Positions 8,848 to 17,954 are shown, counted from the first letter of the stretch. The stretch is 64,000 nucleotides of DNA from an uncultured Clostridia bacterium (GCA_946415375.1 CAMKSF010000003.1:1-64000), one strand, 5' to 3'. Translations and numbers: made by a program. Notes: a model not told the origin generated them from the sequence alone.

Positions 8848-10896
8848 TTATACGTTATTATTAGTAGTTGTTGTTTCATTTTCTCCTGTTTGATTTTGTT
8901 CATTTTGTCCTTCTTCAATATTTGTATTTTCTGTATTATTTGTATTTTCTGAATTTGAAGTTTCTGGATTAGCAGGTGTTGGATCTTCTGGTGTTGGCTC
9001 TGGATTATCTGGTACAGGTTCTTCTGGCGTTGGATCTGGATTAGCTGGCGTAGGGTCTTCTGGTTCATCTGTTATAGGATTAATTGGTTCATCTGATATT
9101 TTTAAATACATTATATTCATATCAACTCTACCACTAATTCCATCTACCATACCTGAGCTAGTGTATTGCCACATTACATAGTCTTTAGTATAACTACAAT
9201 GATCATTCCATTGAGCAACCCATCTTTCATATTTATCTAGTTTTGAATCTTTAAGTTGATTGTTAAACCAACTCAAACTAGCATAAATACCAGTTCTATA
9301 TCCATTTTTTATCATCTTATCACAAAAAGTTACACATATATTAACTAATTCTTTATTACTTGGCATTCCATGTTTTTTCTTATATCCATCTGCATCTTCC
9401 ATATCAAACCAAACACCATATTGAGGATTATGTCCTTTTAATAGTCTTAATGCATGGTCTGCCTCTGATGAAGCATTTTTAGTATTTAAAGCATATGAAT
9501 AAAGGTAAATACCATAAGGTATTTCTAGTCTTTCACATTCAGATACATTTCTTTCAAAATACTTATCATCTTGGCTTTTATAATCCTGGCCAATTCCACA
9601 CCTTAGAATAGCAAAATCTACTCCTGCATTTTTTACTTTTTCCCAATCTATTTTAGCGTTATGTGCTGATACATCTATTCCTGCAATTTCTGTTTTAGTT
9701 GAATCTGTTTTTTTAGATATTGTTGTAGATTTAACAGAATAGTATTTTACACCTTTTATTGTTGCATATGATTTTACATACATTTTATAAAATTTTGCTG
9801 CTGTTAATCCCTTTATTTTTGCAGAAGTATCTGTTGTCGTTTTGTATAGTCTAAAAGATTGATAACGGTCACTGTATACGTAAACTGCATATCCATCTGC
9901 CTCTTTTACACTGTTCCATTTTATTTTTATTGAGTCAGTTGTTGTACTTGATACTTTAAACCCTGTTACTTTATTTGGGCAAGTTCCTGTACTTAATATA
10001 GTAGAATAATCTCCAAAATGTTTATTTCCATTAATTTTTATAAATGCTCTAACCTTAAAATTGTATTCTGATGCAGCATTTAATCCAGTCACTTTAAAAT
10101 AATGGCTTTTGGTTTCACCTACTTTTTCATAAATCCCTTTGCTTTTATTATACATATATATTCTATATGTTGTCTCATTAGATAATTGATTCCATGATAA
10201 ACTTATAGAATTTAGCGAGTAATCATAAGCTTTTAATCCAACAATTTTAGATGGTGTTGTTTTACCTTGTATTAGTTGTGAATACTCCCCATTATATTTA
10301 ATACTATTTACTTTTTTATATGCTTTTACTTTTATATTGTAACTTTTTGCTGAATCTAATCCTGTTATTGTTCCTTTAGTATTTGAAGTCGTTAATTTAT
10401 ATTCATTTTTTTTACTGTAACTATTATATATGTATACTTTATATCCAGTTGCTCTAGAGACTTTATTCCATGATAAAGAAATTGTCGAATTATTTTGTCC
10501 AGTAACTTTAACATTTCTTACTTGATCCGGTACAGTTGAAGCACTTACTATTTGAGAATATTTGCCAAAATATTTTTTTCCATTCTTTTTTATATATGCT
10601 CTAACTTTAACTTTATATTCTTTTGCAGATTTTAAATTTTTTATTTTTATATTTGTATTTGAAGTTGTATCATATGTTTCAAACTTTTTCTTTGATGAAT
10701 TATATAAATAAACTCTATATCCCGAGGCATTAGCTACCTTTTTCCATTTGACTTTTATTTTTGAATTCGTCGTATAGCTTACCCATATATTACTAACTTT
10801 ATTAACAGATACCTTTGCCGCATTTGAATAATTTGGAATTAAAGTTATAAATAATAATATAATTAATGTTAGTATCCTATTTTTAAATTTTTTCAT
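8848..10896 (-). CDS. Secreted GH25 lysozyme with four FnIII repeats
   Basis: 682 aa. A signal peptide (MKKFKNRILTLIILLF, cleaved near NAA) is followed by four fibronectin type III repeats (~residues 30-395), each with a W.kv..A.gY.vY motif. A GH25 muramidase barrel (~403-600) has GIDVSAHNAKIDW, then FDMEDADGY with the acidic catalytic pair, and ends near YVMWQYTSSG. The last ~75 residues are a Pro/Thr/Glu-rich tail and then an Asn/Thr-rich end. It probably cuts cell-wall glycan during growth or cell separation. Start overlaps the stop of the HD gene (ATGA), so they are coupled. Confidence 0.92.
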   Translation of the reverse strand: MKKFKNRILTLIILLFITLIPNYSNAAKVSVNKVSNIWVSYTTNSKIKVKWKKVANASGYRVYLYNSSKKKFETYDTTSNTNIKIKNLKSAKEYKVKVRAYIKKNGKKYFGKYSQIVSASTVPDQVRNVKVTGQNNSTISLSWNKVSRATGYKVYIYNSYSKKNEYKLTTSNTKGTITGLDSAKSYNIKVKAYKKVNSIKYNGEYSQLIQGKTTPSKIVGLKAYDYSLNSISLSWNQLSNETTYRIYMYNKSKGIYEKVGETKSHYFKVTGLNAASEYNFKVRAFIKINGNKHFGDYSTILSTGTCPNKVTGFKVSSTTTDSIKIKWNSVKEADGYAVYVYSDRYQSFRLYKTTTDTSAKIKGLTAAKFYKMYVKSYATIKGVKYYSVKSTTISKKTDSTKTEIAGIDVSAHNAKIDWEKVKNAGVDFAILRCGIGQDYKSQDDKYFERNVSECERLEIPYGIYLYSYALNTKNASSEADHALRLLKGHNPQYGVWFDMEDADGYKKKHGMPSNKELVNICVTFCDKMIKNGYRTGIYASLSWFNNQLKDSKLDKYERWVAQWNDHCSYTKDYVMWQYTSSGMVDGISGRVDMNIMYLKISDEPINPITDEPEDPTPANPDPTPEEPVPDNPEPTPEDPTPANPETSNSENTNNTENTNIEEGQNEQNQTGENETTTTNNNV

Positions 10897-11381
10897 AGTA
10901 TGTCTCCTTTTTTATCTTGTTTTTTCCCTATATTTTTTTCTGAATATGCAAAATACTTATCTACAAGAGTAATTAGAAATGTCTCTTTGTATCTAGGTAA
11001 TGGTAAAGTCACAGGCCACATATGTTTAAGTATTATGTCTTTTTCTTTTTCGTTTAAATTAAATATTTTTTTTGCATTTTCGTATGCAGTTTTAGGATGA
11101 GTATATGCATGTAGTCCCTTTCTTCCATCTTGTCTTTTTCTCCAATCATATAAAAACAAATCATGTACAAGTCCAGCTCTTGCTGCTGATTTATAGTCTA
11201 AATTATGTTTTTTACATATTGAATATAAATTATAAGAAACATATAGGCAATGATCAAAACAACTTACAGTGTAATGTTGCCTATATTGTTTCATTTCTTG
11301 AACCATTTCATTTGATATTATATCCTTAACAATATTCATATAGCTTTTATCATTATAAATTATGTTTTTGTTCTTTATCAT
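10893..11381 (-). CDS. HD-domain phosphohydrolase-like protein
   Basis: 162 aa. HD superfamily metal site: FDHCLYVSYN supplies the first His, GLVHDLFLYDW the HD pair, and LVDKYFAY the final Asp. Family members cut phosphate esters, often of nucleotides; the substrate cannot be told. It starts 1 bp after dapA ends and overlaps the GH25 start, so it is in the dapA transcript. Confidence 0.85.
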   Translation of the reverse strand: MIKNKNIIYNDKSYMNIVKDIISNEMVQEMKQYRQHYTVSCFDHCLYVSYNLYSICKKHNLDYKSAARAGLVHDLFLYDWRKRQDGRKGLHAYTHPKTAYENAKKIFNLNEKEKDIILKHMWPVTLPLPRYKETFLITLVDKYFAYSEKNIGKKQDKKGDIL

Positions 11382-11382
11382 T

Positions 11383-12258
11383 TTATTCCTCTTGTAATAA
11401 TTTTTTTAATTTTTCTTTTCCTTTTTCTGTCATTTCTATTAGAGGCAATCTTGGAATTCCATAATCATATCCTATCATATTAAGTGCCGCTTTTACAGGT
11501 ATAGGATTGACCTCTGAAAATAAAGCTTTAATTAGTGGAATTGCATCTATTTGCATTTTTGCTGCTTTCTTTATATTTCCACTAAAGAATTCATAACACA
11601 TATCATGTGTGTATTTTGGCTTAATATTTGAAAGAACAGATATTACTCCCATTCCTCCAAGCGATAGAATTGGAATTATTTGATCATCATTTCCAGAATA
11701 AATAGTAAGATTATCTCTACATAAATTTGCAATCATTGCAATTTGTGATAAATCTCCACTTGCTTCTTTTATAGCTACAATGTTTTCTATTTTTGATAAT
11801 TCTAAACATGTTTCTGGTAAGATATTTACACCTGTTCTACTTGGTACATTATATAGAATAATTGGTAATTTCGTATTTTGAGCAATTACTCTATAATGCT
11901 CAATTAATCCCTTTTGAGTTGTTTTATTGTAAAAAGGCGTAACTATTAATAAACCATCTACTCCTAGTTTTTCTACCTTTCTATTCATCTCAATAACTGC
12001 TTTTGTATTGTTTGATCCAGTACCCGCAATTATTGGTATTCTTCCATTTGCAGTTTTTACTGCGCATTCTATTGTTTGCAATCTTTCCTCTTCTGTCATT
12101 GTAGCAGATTCTCCTGTTGTTCCACAAACAATTATTGAATCAGCTTGTTTTTTAATTTGTTCTTCTACTAATCTAGCAAATTCTTTTAAATTCACTCCTT
12201 CTTTATCAAATGGTGTTGAAATAGCTGTTCCACAGCCTTTGAATAAAATCTTTTTCAT
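11383..12258 (-). CDS. dapA: 4-hydroxy-tetrahydrodipicolinate synthase
   Basis: 291 aa, usual family length. It condenses pyruvate and aspartate semialdehyde in a TIM barrel. Visible: GTTGESATMTEEER substrate loop, LYNVPSRTG with the catalytic Tyr, and IVAIKEASGD with the Schiff-base Lys. Works with DapB (8.0-8.8 kb). It follows mltG with a ~57-bp gap; no lysine riboswitch is seen in that gap. Confidence 0.96.
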   Translation of the reverse strand: MKKILFKGCGTAISTPFDKEGVNLKEFARLVEEQIKKQADSIIVCGTTGESATMTEEERLQTIECAVKTANGRIPIIAGTGSNNTKAVIEMNRKVEKLGVDGLLIVTPFYNKTTQKGLIEHYRVIAQNTKLPIILYNVPSRTGVNILPETCLELSKIENIVAIKEASGDLSQIAMIANLCRDNLTIYSGNDDQIIPILSLGGMGVISVLSNIKPKYTHDMCYEFFSGNIKKAAKMQIDAIPLIKALFSEVNPIPVKAALNMIGYDYGIPRLPLIEMTEKGKEKLKKLLQEE

Positions 12259-12315
12259 AATAAAGACTCCTTTTATTTTTTAATGCAAGTTATAATTATA
12301 ACCATACATTATATA

Positions 12316-13398
12316 TTATTCACTATATTCGTACCAAAGTCCTTGTTTTTGCAAGTCTTTTATTATCTTTTGGTGTTCCACATAACTTGTCGAAAAGTAT
12401 ATTTTACCATTTAAGTCTGCAACAAAGTATAGATAATTTGATTCTGTTGGATTTATTGCCGCATTAATAGATTCTTCTGAAGGATTTCCAATTGGTCCTA
12501 TTGGTAGTTTGCCACTCATATTTGGTCCTCTTGTATTATACGGATTCTCTGTTTTTATTTCACTTGAATATAAATTTCTTTCTCCCATATCTACCTGCAT
12601 TGCATAATATGTTGTAACATCACTTCCAAGAGACATATTTAATTTAAGTCTGTTATATATTACACTTGATATTCCTAATCTTGCATCTTTGTCATTTCCT
12701 TCTAATTCAATTATTGATGCCATAGTTAGTATTTCATGAATACTTTTTCCACTTTGTTCAATTTGATTTTTGTATTTTTGTAATACTTTATCTGTATTAT
12801 TAAGTATTATATTAAAAATTGTCTTAACTGACACATCTTTATTTTCAAATATATATGTGTCTGGATATAAATAGCCCTCTAATGGATAATAAATATTTTC
12901 ATTTTTTATATCATCAGTTAAAAACCAATATTTTTCTATTAATGAATCAATATATTCTTCATCTTTTAATAAAGCATAAACATCATCTTCTGTATTATTA
13001 GTTTTCTCTGCGATGGTCTCTACAATCCATCTCATATTTTTGCCTTCATTAAAAGTGATTTTTATACTTTCATCAAATACATCCCCAGAAGAAATTTTGT
13101 TTAAAATATCTTTTGCAGACATATTTTGAGATATCTCATATTTACCTGCTTGAAGCCCTTTTATACCATTTAGTTTCATATATAGAGCTACTGCATATTT
13201 GCTTTTTATTAAGCTTTCTTTCTTTAGAATATCTAATATTCCTTCTGTTCTAGTTTTCTCTTCTATTTCAATTATTTTTGTTTCAAAATTATCTTTTTTT
13301 ACAGCTTGGATGCCTGTACTATACCATATAATCCCTGCAATAAATAGTAAAATTACTGCACCAATAATTCCTAATATGATTCCTGTTTTCTTATTCAT
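12316..13398 (-). CDS. mltG: Endolytic murein transglycosylase
   Basis: 360 aa. One N-terminal membrane helix (residues 6-27), a LysM-like section near 80-130, then the YceG catalytic domain with ASIIELEGNDKDARLGISS (catalytic Glu), YNRLKLNMSLGSDVT and NPYNTRGPNMSGKLPIGPI. It cuts nascent peptidoglycan strands at the membrane and sets their length. 16 bp separate it from the upstream stalk/SH3 gene. Confidence 0.94.
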   Translation of the reverse strand: MNKKTGIILGIIGAVILLFIAGIIWYSTGIQAVKKDNFETKIIEIEEKTRTEGILDILKKESLIKSKYAVALYMKLNGIKGLQAGKYEISQNMSAKDILNKISSGDVFDESIKITFNEGKNMRWIVETIAEKTNNTEDDVYALLKDEEYIDSLIEKYWFLTDDIKNENIYYPLEGYLYPDTYIFENKDVSVKTIFNIILNNTDKVLQKYKNQIEQSGKSIHEILTMASIIELEGNDKDARLGISSVIYNRLKLNMSLGSDVTTYYAMQVDMGERNLYSSEIKTENPYNTRGPNMSGKLPIGPIGNPSEESINAAINPTESNYLYFVADLNGKIYFSTSYVEHQKIIKDLQKQGLWYEYSE

Positions 13399-13414
13399 TT
13401 TTCCTCCTCAAAAG

Positions 13415-14359
13415 CTATGAACTGTATACTACCGTAACCCCACACTCTTTTAGCATTGCAGAAGCCTCTAATTTAAACTTTTTAAAAGCATCTGTTTCTT
13501 TGTTTTTATATATTATTTTAATTCTATTATACTTCTTCTTCACAACTTCTTCAATAATTTGTGAAATAATTTTTTTTCTATTTTTATATTTTTCAATATT
13601 ACTTTTTGTTATATCTTTTTTATACTTTGGTTCTTCTGTTATCTCTTCTTGTTTTATTTCTTCTCTTTCTACACCAAAGTCCTTTAGAAGTTTCTTTTTT
13701 ATATATCCTAAATTACCATTTGCTGTTTTAATTTTCGCCCATCCTTTTTCCTCTAATACAAATACAACTATATCATTCTTTTTAAGTTTTTCAAGTGTTA
13801 AAGAAGATTTACTCATTTTTTCTTTTACAGATGCATCTTTCTTTAATGTTGCTTTTTCTTTTCTCTTTGAAAGATTATCAATTACAATGTTTTTATATTC
13901 TGAATTATACAAAAATTCAACATCATAAGAATTTTGCATTTGTGAAATCGGAAGATAGATTATTCCTTTGTCATCTTTATATGCACTTCCAGCTATTTCT
14001 ATATTTGAGCCATTTATTTCTATTTTTTTATTATTTAATTGTAATACTGTAACTTTTCTTTCACTAGTTGTAATTATATTTTTGTCTTCTTGATAAATAT
14101 TTTCATCTAAACATTTTTTTACATCTTCTAAGCTTAAATATTGAATTCCATCTTTTACAACTATTTCATTATCTAATTTTTTTGTTATATCTTCATTATT
14201 TACTATTAGAGAAATGTATTCTTTTTGCTTCATTTTCTCTTTTCCATTAGCAAATGGCAATAAAAATAGTATAATAATTATGCACACAAAAATCAATAGT
14301 CTTTTAGGATTTTTTACTCTTAGTTTAAATATTTTCTTTTTTTTGATATTTTGCTTCAT
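13415..14359 (-). CDS. Membrane-anchored stalk plus SH3 protein
   Basis: 314 aa. N-terminal helix (LLIFVCIIIILFLLPFA), then a copper-amine-oxidase-N-like stalk domain (~50-165, YISLIVNNEDI ... IIYLPISQM), a bacterial SH3 segment (~170-225, KKNDIVVFVLEEKGWAKI then GNLGYIKKKLL), a charged linker and a short alpha/beta end. Such proteins bind the cell wall and often sit beside hydrolases. The 16-bp gap to mltG suggests a shared transcript. Confidence 0.75.
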   Translation of the reverse strand: MKQNIKKKKIFKLRVKNPKRLLIFVCIIIILFLLPFANGKEKMKQKEYISLIVNNEDITKKLDNEIVVKDGIQYLSLEDVKKCLDENIYQEDKNIITTSERKVTVLQLNNKKIEINGSNIEIAGSAYKDDKGIIYLPISQMQNSYDVEFLYNSEYKNIVIDNLSKRKEKATLKKDASVKEKMSKSSLTLEKLKKNDIVVFVLEEKGWAKIKTANGNLGYIKKKLLKDFGVEREEIKQEEITEEPKYKKDITKSNIEKYKNRKKIISQIIEEVVKKKYNRIKIIYKNKETDAFKKFKLEASAMLKECGVTVVYSS

Positions 14360-14400
14360 AATTATTATACCTCTCTTACATATTTAATTAAATAATTTAA

Positions 14401-15072
14401 TTACATTTTTCTAAAAACTCCAATTACTTTTCCTAAAATCTCGCAATTAGGCACAATTATTGGATCCATTGTAGAATTTTCTGGTTGAAGGCGTATATGG
14501 TCTCTTTCTTTATAGAATGTTTTTACTGTTGCTTCATCTTCTATTAATGCTACTACTATTTCTCCATTTGTAGCACTTTTTTGTCTTCTTACTAAAATAT
14601 AGTCTCCATCTAGTATTCCAGCTTCAATCATACTTTCTCCTCTTACAGTAAGCATAAAGCTTTCTGAATTTCCAACAAAATCAATTGGAATAGGAAATGA
14701 ATCTGTTATGTTTTCTATTGCAAGTATTGGAGCTCCTGCTGTTATTTTACCTACTAATGGTACATCAACTAGCTCTCTATCTGTATAGAAGTCCTTCTTT
14801 TTATCTATTACAGCTTCTCCTTCACTATTTTTTAATAGTTTTAATGTTCTTCCTTTATTATCTTCCTTTCTAATATATCCTGTATCTTGTAATCTTTCTA
14901 AATATCCATGAACAGTTGCTGTTGAGCTTAATCCAACTTCTTTTCCTATTTCTCTTACTGATGGTGCATATCCCTTTGCTTCTACTGATTTTTCAATAGC
15001 TTTTAGTATCGCTTTTTCTCTTTTATTTAAAGTTCCATCTTTTCTTCTTCTAACTCTTATAACCTTTCCCAT
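14401..15072 (-). CDS. lexA: LexA repressor
   Basis: 223 aa. SOS repressor. N-terminal winged HTH ([27 protein letters not shown], split here by position 15-41) and a C-terminal S24 self-cleaving domain with the Ala-Gly cut site (KITAGAPIL), the catalytic Ser in GESMIEAG and the Lys in EATVKTFY. The start at 15072 (MGKVIRV) follows AGGAAGGA; an upstream ATG at 15093 has no RBS. It has its own promoter covered by a palindrome. Confidence 0.95.
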   Translation of the reverse strand: MGKVIRVRRRKDGTLNKREKAILKAIEKSVEAKGYAPSVREIGKEVGLSSTATVHGYLERLQDTGYIRKEDNKGRTLKLLKNSEGEAVIDKKKDFYTDRELVDVPLVGKITAGAPILAIENITDSFPIPIDFVGNSESFMLTVRGESMIEAGILDGDYILVRRQKSATNGEIVVALIEDEATVKTFYKERDHIRLQPENSTMDPIIVPNCEILGKVIGVFRKM

Positions 15073-15105
15073 ATTCACACATTCCTTCCTCATTTTAATT
15101 TTATA

Positions 15106-15136
15106 TTATGATATCATAACGCCAAATAAATGTCAA
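15106..15136 (-). promoter_or_regulatory. lexA promoter with an overlapping 14-bp palindrome
   Basis: On the minus strand: TTGACA (15131-15136), 17-bp spacer, TATCAT (15108-15113). The -10 box lies inside the perfect palindrome TTATGATATCATAA (15106-15119), a good place for an operator. No GAAC-N4-GTTC box of the Bacillus type is present. Confidence 0.65.
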
Positions 15137-15179
15137 ACAAAAATTTGGATTTTTTTATAAATTTTTTTCTATTTAACTA

Positions 15180-15208
15180 TTGACAAATTAATCTTTTAAT
15201 TGTATAAT
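15180..15208 (+). promoter_or_regulatory. tRNA-Leu promoter
   Basis: Consensus SigA promoter TTGACA, 17-bp spacer, TATAAT, 32 bp before the tRNA. Confidence 0.85.
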
Positions 15209-15240
15209 AATTATTGTCGTTAAGACAATTGCCAGTAAAT

Positions 15241-15328
15241 GCAGATGTGGCGGAACTGGCAGACGCACAGGACTTAAAATCCTGCGGTTGAATAAACCGT
15301 GCCGGTTCGATTCCGGCCATCTGCACCA
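15241..15328 (+). tRNA. tRNA-Leu (UAA anticodon)
   Basis: Acceptor halves GCAGATG / CATCTGC, anticodon TAA between GGACT and AATCC, long variable arm typical of class II Leu tRNAs, T-loop GGTTCGATTCC, and an encoded CCA. The final 12 bases are repeated at 16740-16751, marking it as an integration target. Confidence 0.97.
15317..15328 (+). repeat. Left attachment repeat (tRNA 3' end)
   Basis: CCATCTGCACCA, the tRNA-Leu 3' end, found again in the same orientation at 16740. Confidence 0.65.
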
Positions 15329-15339
15329 TTGAATTAAAG

Positions 15340-15365
15340 AAGTAGGTACTTGTACCTACTTTTTA
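15340..15365 (+). terminator. Terminator after tRNA-Leu
   Basis: AAGTAGGTAC / GTACCTACTT hairpin followed by TTTT, 11 bp after the tRNA. Confidence 0.85.
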
Positions 15366-15453
15366 TTATGCCTAAAATCTTTTAGTATCAGCATTTTTGA
15401 GAAATGTGTAAATTTATAAATGTATATAGATGCATTAAAAAAGTATCCGCGTT

Positions 15454-15472
15454 ACTGTACATATTACTGTAC
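15454..15472 (+). repeat. Paired ACTGTAC motif, left
   Basis: Two ACTGTAC copies 12 bp apart, preceded by CGTT. The same pairing recurs at the right end of the element. Confidence 0.6.
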
Positions 15473-15627
15473 AATTTGAATGTAAAAATTCTGCAAGCTA
15501 AAGTGTTTAACTAAGATATCGTGACCGCTATAAAATAGCAAATAGGACAATTCTGCTTAAAAATCAACTTGAAATTGTTAAAGATAAAAAAGAAATATAT
15601 AGAAAGATATTAAATAAAATGAAATAA

Positions 15628-15646
15628 GCGCTCCTATGGGGAGCGC
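15628..15646 (-). terminator. Terminator of the element's cargo gene
   Basis: GCGCTCC / GGAGCGC hairpin with an AT-rich tail on the minus strand. A second hairpin, CCTAACC / GGTTAGG (15651-15684), lies between it and the stop codon. Confidence 0.75.
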
Positions 15647-15700
15647 CTAACCTAACCGTCAGCTAATGAGACTATTGGGTTAGGATTTTGGAGATGAGAC

Positions 15701-16306
15701 TTAAGCCAGATCAGTCAGTACTCCAACATCTTCTCCGTCGATGGATACAATGTATTCTGAAGCAGACTTTTCTGTCAGGGCAAGGATATTGACATCTCCT
15801 TCTCCATACTGACACCACAGTGCCTTTCCGATAGTTCCAACACGAACTTCGCCGCCCCAGTCTGTACGAGTGAGCTCCCAAGTATTTCCATTGCGGTTTA
15901 CAGGAAAGCCTGCTGCAATAACCCATTCAGGAACAACCTCAGTGATGAGGGTTGCTTTTACCATTGAGGGCAGATTGTAGCATTTACCATCTACGACCTT
16001 GAGAGTGGTGTCGCCGTTGTCCTTCGACCAGCTACCGTATTTGCCAGGAACTTTGTCTGCATTTTCAGCAGATACTTCTTCCCAACAAACATAGACGGGA
16101 AACCGTCGTGTCGCAGGGCATTCAACTGCATAGAGTGTGATAGAGCCATCGGAGTTAACCGTAATAGCACCATCTTCCAGCAGAAATGCGGGAACTTCTT
16201 CGATAGTAGTGGCATAAACGCAGTTCTCACGAACTTTGCCGACAACCTTGTGGATAGAGATTTCCTTGCCGTTGCGAATAGCCTCTGTTGCCTTGATGTT
16301 TGTCAT
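15701..16306 (-). CDS. GC-rich cargo protein of unknown function
   Basis: 201 aa, family not recognised. No signal peptide or membrane helix. It looks like an all-beta or alpha/beta cytosolic protein with Trp-rich stretches (FPVYVCWEEV; NTWELTRTDWGGEV). Base composition and codon use (CGG, GCC, CTC) differ sharply from neighbours, which signals recent transfer. A strong own promoter, a GGAGG site nine bases before ATG, and own terminators make it a self-contained unit inside the tRNA-Leu element. Confidence 0.75.
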   Translation of the reverse strand: MTNIKATEAIRNGKEISIHKVVGKVRENCVYATTIEEVPAFLLEDGAITVNSDGSITLYAVECPATRRFPVYVCWEEVSAENADKVPGKYGSWSKDNGDTTLKVVDGKCYNLPSMVKATLITEVVPEWVIAAGFPVNRNGNTWELTRTDWGGEVRVGTIGKALWCQYGEGDVNILALTEKSASEYIVSIDGEDVGVLTDLA

Positions 16307-16359
16307 GATGTTTGACCTCCAAAAATTTTTTATTGTATGGTGTTTACCTATACAATTCT

Positions 16360-16388
16360 ATTATACCATATTATGTAAAATTTCGCAA
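16360..16388 (-). promoter_or_regulatory. Promoter of the cargo gene
   Basis: Minus strand: TTGCGA (16383-16388), 17 bp, TATAAT (16360-16365) with an upstream TGG. The 5' leader is ~50 nt. Confidence 0.65.
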
Positions 16389-16648
16389 ATTTAACTTGCA
16401 ATATTGTGCAGTAATGCTAAACTAAAAAACACCTCAATTTGAAGTGCTTGAATATATATTTAGGATTATTTATTATTAAATGCTCGTTTTTCTGCTTTAA
16501 TTACATTAGTATTATCTTTTTAATGGCTCTTCTGTGCCATTTTCATTTATACAATTAATATATTCAAAATTTCCACCAATTTTTGTATATTGATTACCAC
16601 CATCAATAGAACAAACTTCACACAGGAAATCTAAATAAAATTCCCGTT

Positions 16649-16666
16649 ACTGTACTTTGACTGTAC
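16649..16666 (+). repeat. Paired ACTGTAC motif, right
   Basis: Two ACTGTAC copies 11 bp apart, preceded by CGTT, about 75-90 bp inside the right repeat. Matches the left pair at 15454. Confidence 0.6.
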
Positions 16667-16739
16667 GCTTTTAATATAATAATTTGAAAACACTGACATA
16701 TCAAGCATTTTCACTATATAATTTGATTAATAACGTTGT

Positions 16740-16751
16740 CCATCTGCACCA
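16740..16751 (+). repeat. Right attachment repeat
   Basis: CCATCTGCACCA, identical to the tRNA-Leu 3' end and in the same orientation. Confidence 0.65.
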
Positions 16752-16779
16752 ATGGCTTACCTATTTATAATAACAGATA

Positions 16780-16811
16780 AAAAGTCAACCAATAATGGTT
16801 GGCTTTTTATT
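16780..16811. terminator. Bidirectional terminator beyond the mini-element
   Basis: AAAAGTCAACC / GGTTGGCTTTT hairpin with T-runs on both strands. It ends the cutA transcript and may have been the tRNA's original terminator before insertion. Confidence 0.75.
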
Positions 16812-17121
16812 TTGTTTCTTTATTTATCCAATTAATAAAATCTACATTTGCATCTATTATTTCAAAATATGAAATTTCTGCTGTTTCATAATCATGTATT
16901 ATATTTATTTCACTTTTAATCTCAGTAAATAAACTTTCTTTTGTTCTAAATTCTAATTTGTATTCATCACATTCTTCTAATTCATTATTCCACCAATATT
17001 TTGAATGAACTTTAGAAACTTGAGTTCCTGCAACCAATCTTTTTTCTAATAATGTATTTATTATTTTATTAGCTATTTCTTCCTTATCACAAAGTGTTGT
17101 TACGATAATATATTTATCCAT
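16807..17121 (-). CDS. cutA: CutA1 family protein
   Basis: 104 aa, full family length. Ferredoxin-like fold with the CutA signature: IIVTTLCDKEEIANKIINTL at the start, KVHSKYWWNNELEE in the middle, then HDYETAEISYFEI. CutA1 forms very stable trimers; its link to copper tolerance is old and the real role is unclear. Its start lies inside the 3' end of the YgjV-like gene (22-bp overlap), so the two are coupled. Confidence 0.9.
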   Translation of the reverse strand: MDKYIIVTTLCDKEEIANKIINTLLEKRLVAGTQVSKVHSKYWWNNELEECDEYKLEFRTKESLFTEIKSEINIIHDYETAEISYFEIIDANVDFINWINKETK

Positions 17122-17651
17122 TTTTTATCTCCTTGCTTTTTATTAACCCTTTTCTCATTATATACCGCTATAAATGTTGAAACAATTGAAACAACATTTG
17201 AAGTTATTCCTGCTATTGAAAATACGCAAATATTGTATATTAACCATAAAAAATAGCAATAAAAAGCTACTTTTTTAACTCTTAGTTCATTTCCGTTCCA
17301 TACAAAATATAAGTATATCATTGCAGCTAGAATAGGTAATATTGAATATATATTTTTATATGTTAGTATTCCTGATACCAAATATATGATAAACATTGCA
17401 ATTAGCACTATATTATTATTTAATTTCTTATTCTTTTCTTTAATTATTATAATTTCATTTCTAATTAAGGCAATTACTTTCGTAATACATCCACTATATG
17501 CAGCTAATAATATATAGTGAATTATATCTAATACATTTGCAAGAGTCATTGTTTGAAATATTTTTTTCTTTTTCTTTTGATGATACGCAAATAAAGATAA
17601 AATAAATGCAAAAAAACCTACAATTTGTGATACTACATAATTTAAATTCAT
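17100..17651 (-). CDS. YgjV-like inner membrane protein
   Basis: 183 aa with about five membrane segments. Matches the YgjV family by the opening QIVGFFAFILSLFAYHQKKK and the paired-helix order with a basic loop after the third helix. Function unknown. It overlaps cutA downstream and the 17648 gene upstream (4 bp). Confidence 0.8.
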   Translation of the reverse strand: MNLNYVVSQIVGFFAFILSLFAYHQKKKKKIFQTMTLANVLDIIHYILLAAYSGCITKVIALIRNEIIIIKEKNKKLNNNIVLIAMFIIYLVSGILTYKNIYSILPILAAMIYLYFVWNGNELRVKKVAFYCYFLWLIYNICVFSIAGITSNVVSIVSTFIAVYNEKRVNKKQGDKKWINILS

Positions 17652-17911
17652 TTAGTATTTTTCTCCCATATTTTTTGCACATATTTTAACGATAATGTTG
17701 ATAGTGTAAAACCAATAACAGGTACAAGTGAGCTTAAAAATATGTTAGAATAATTTCTTACTATATATGAATAACTAATTACAACTATATATGTTAATAT
17801 ACATATACAAATTTTTCTCGTAAAGCTAGTTTCCCATTTTTTATCTAGTTCAACTCTTTTATTTCTTAATTTGATATTTTCAATTTCTTCTTTTAATTCG
17901 TCTAATTCCAT
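17648..17911 (-). CDS. Small membrane protein with N-terminal coiled coil
   Basis: 87 aa. Residues 1-25 are a charged coiled-coil-like helix (ELDELKEEIENIKLRNKRVE); two membrane segments follow. No family recognised. It overlaps the YgjV-like gene by 4 bp. Confidence 0.7.
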   Translation of the reverse strand: MELDELKEEIENIKLRNKRVELDKKWETSFTRKICICILTYIVVISYSYIVRNYSNIFLSSLVPVIGFTLSTLSLKYVQKIWEKNTK

Positions 17912-17954
17912 TTTCCACCTCTAGTTTATTCTTATTATTTACGACACATATCTT

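Larger units (their letters stand above)
15317..16751. mobile_element. 1.4-kb integrated mini-element in tRNA-Leu
   Basis: Bounded by the 12-bp direct repeat CCATCTGCACCA. Each end holds, about 70-130 bp inside, a pair of ACTGTAC motifs after GTT, in the form expected of arm-type integrase sites. The only intact gene is the GC-rich ORF at 15701-16306. A 38-codon open stretch at 15511-15627 ending KKEIYRKILNKMK has no start codon and may be a gene remnant. No integrase is present, so the element is either decayed or moved in trans. The right-hand ~400 bp (16389-16739) hold no gene I can support. Confidence 0.55.

Noticed and set aside
12259-12315. Lysine riboswitch before dapA
   Set aside because: The gap is only 57 bp, too short for the L-box aptamer.
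15511-15627. 38-codon open stretch ending KKEIYRKILNKMK
   Set aside because: No start codon or RBS; kept only as a possible remnant inside the mini-element.
15991-16245. 84-aa frame on the minus strand within the cargo gene
   Set aside because: Out of frame with the GC-rich ORF at 15701, which has the RBS, promoter and terminator; it is a shadow.
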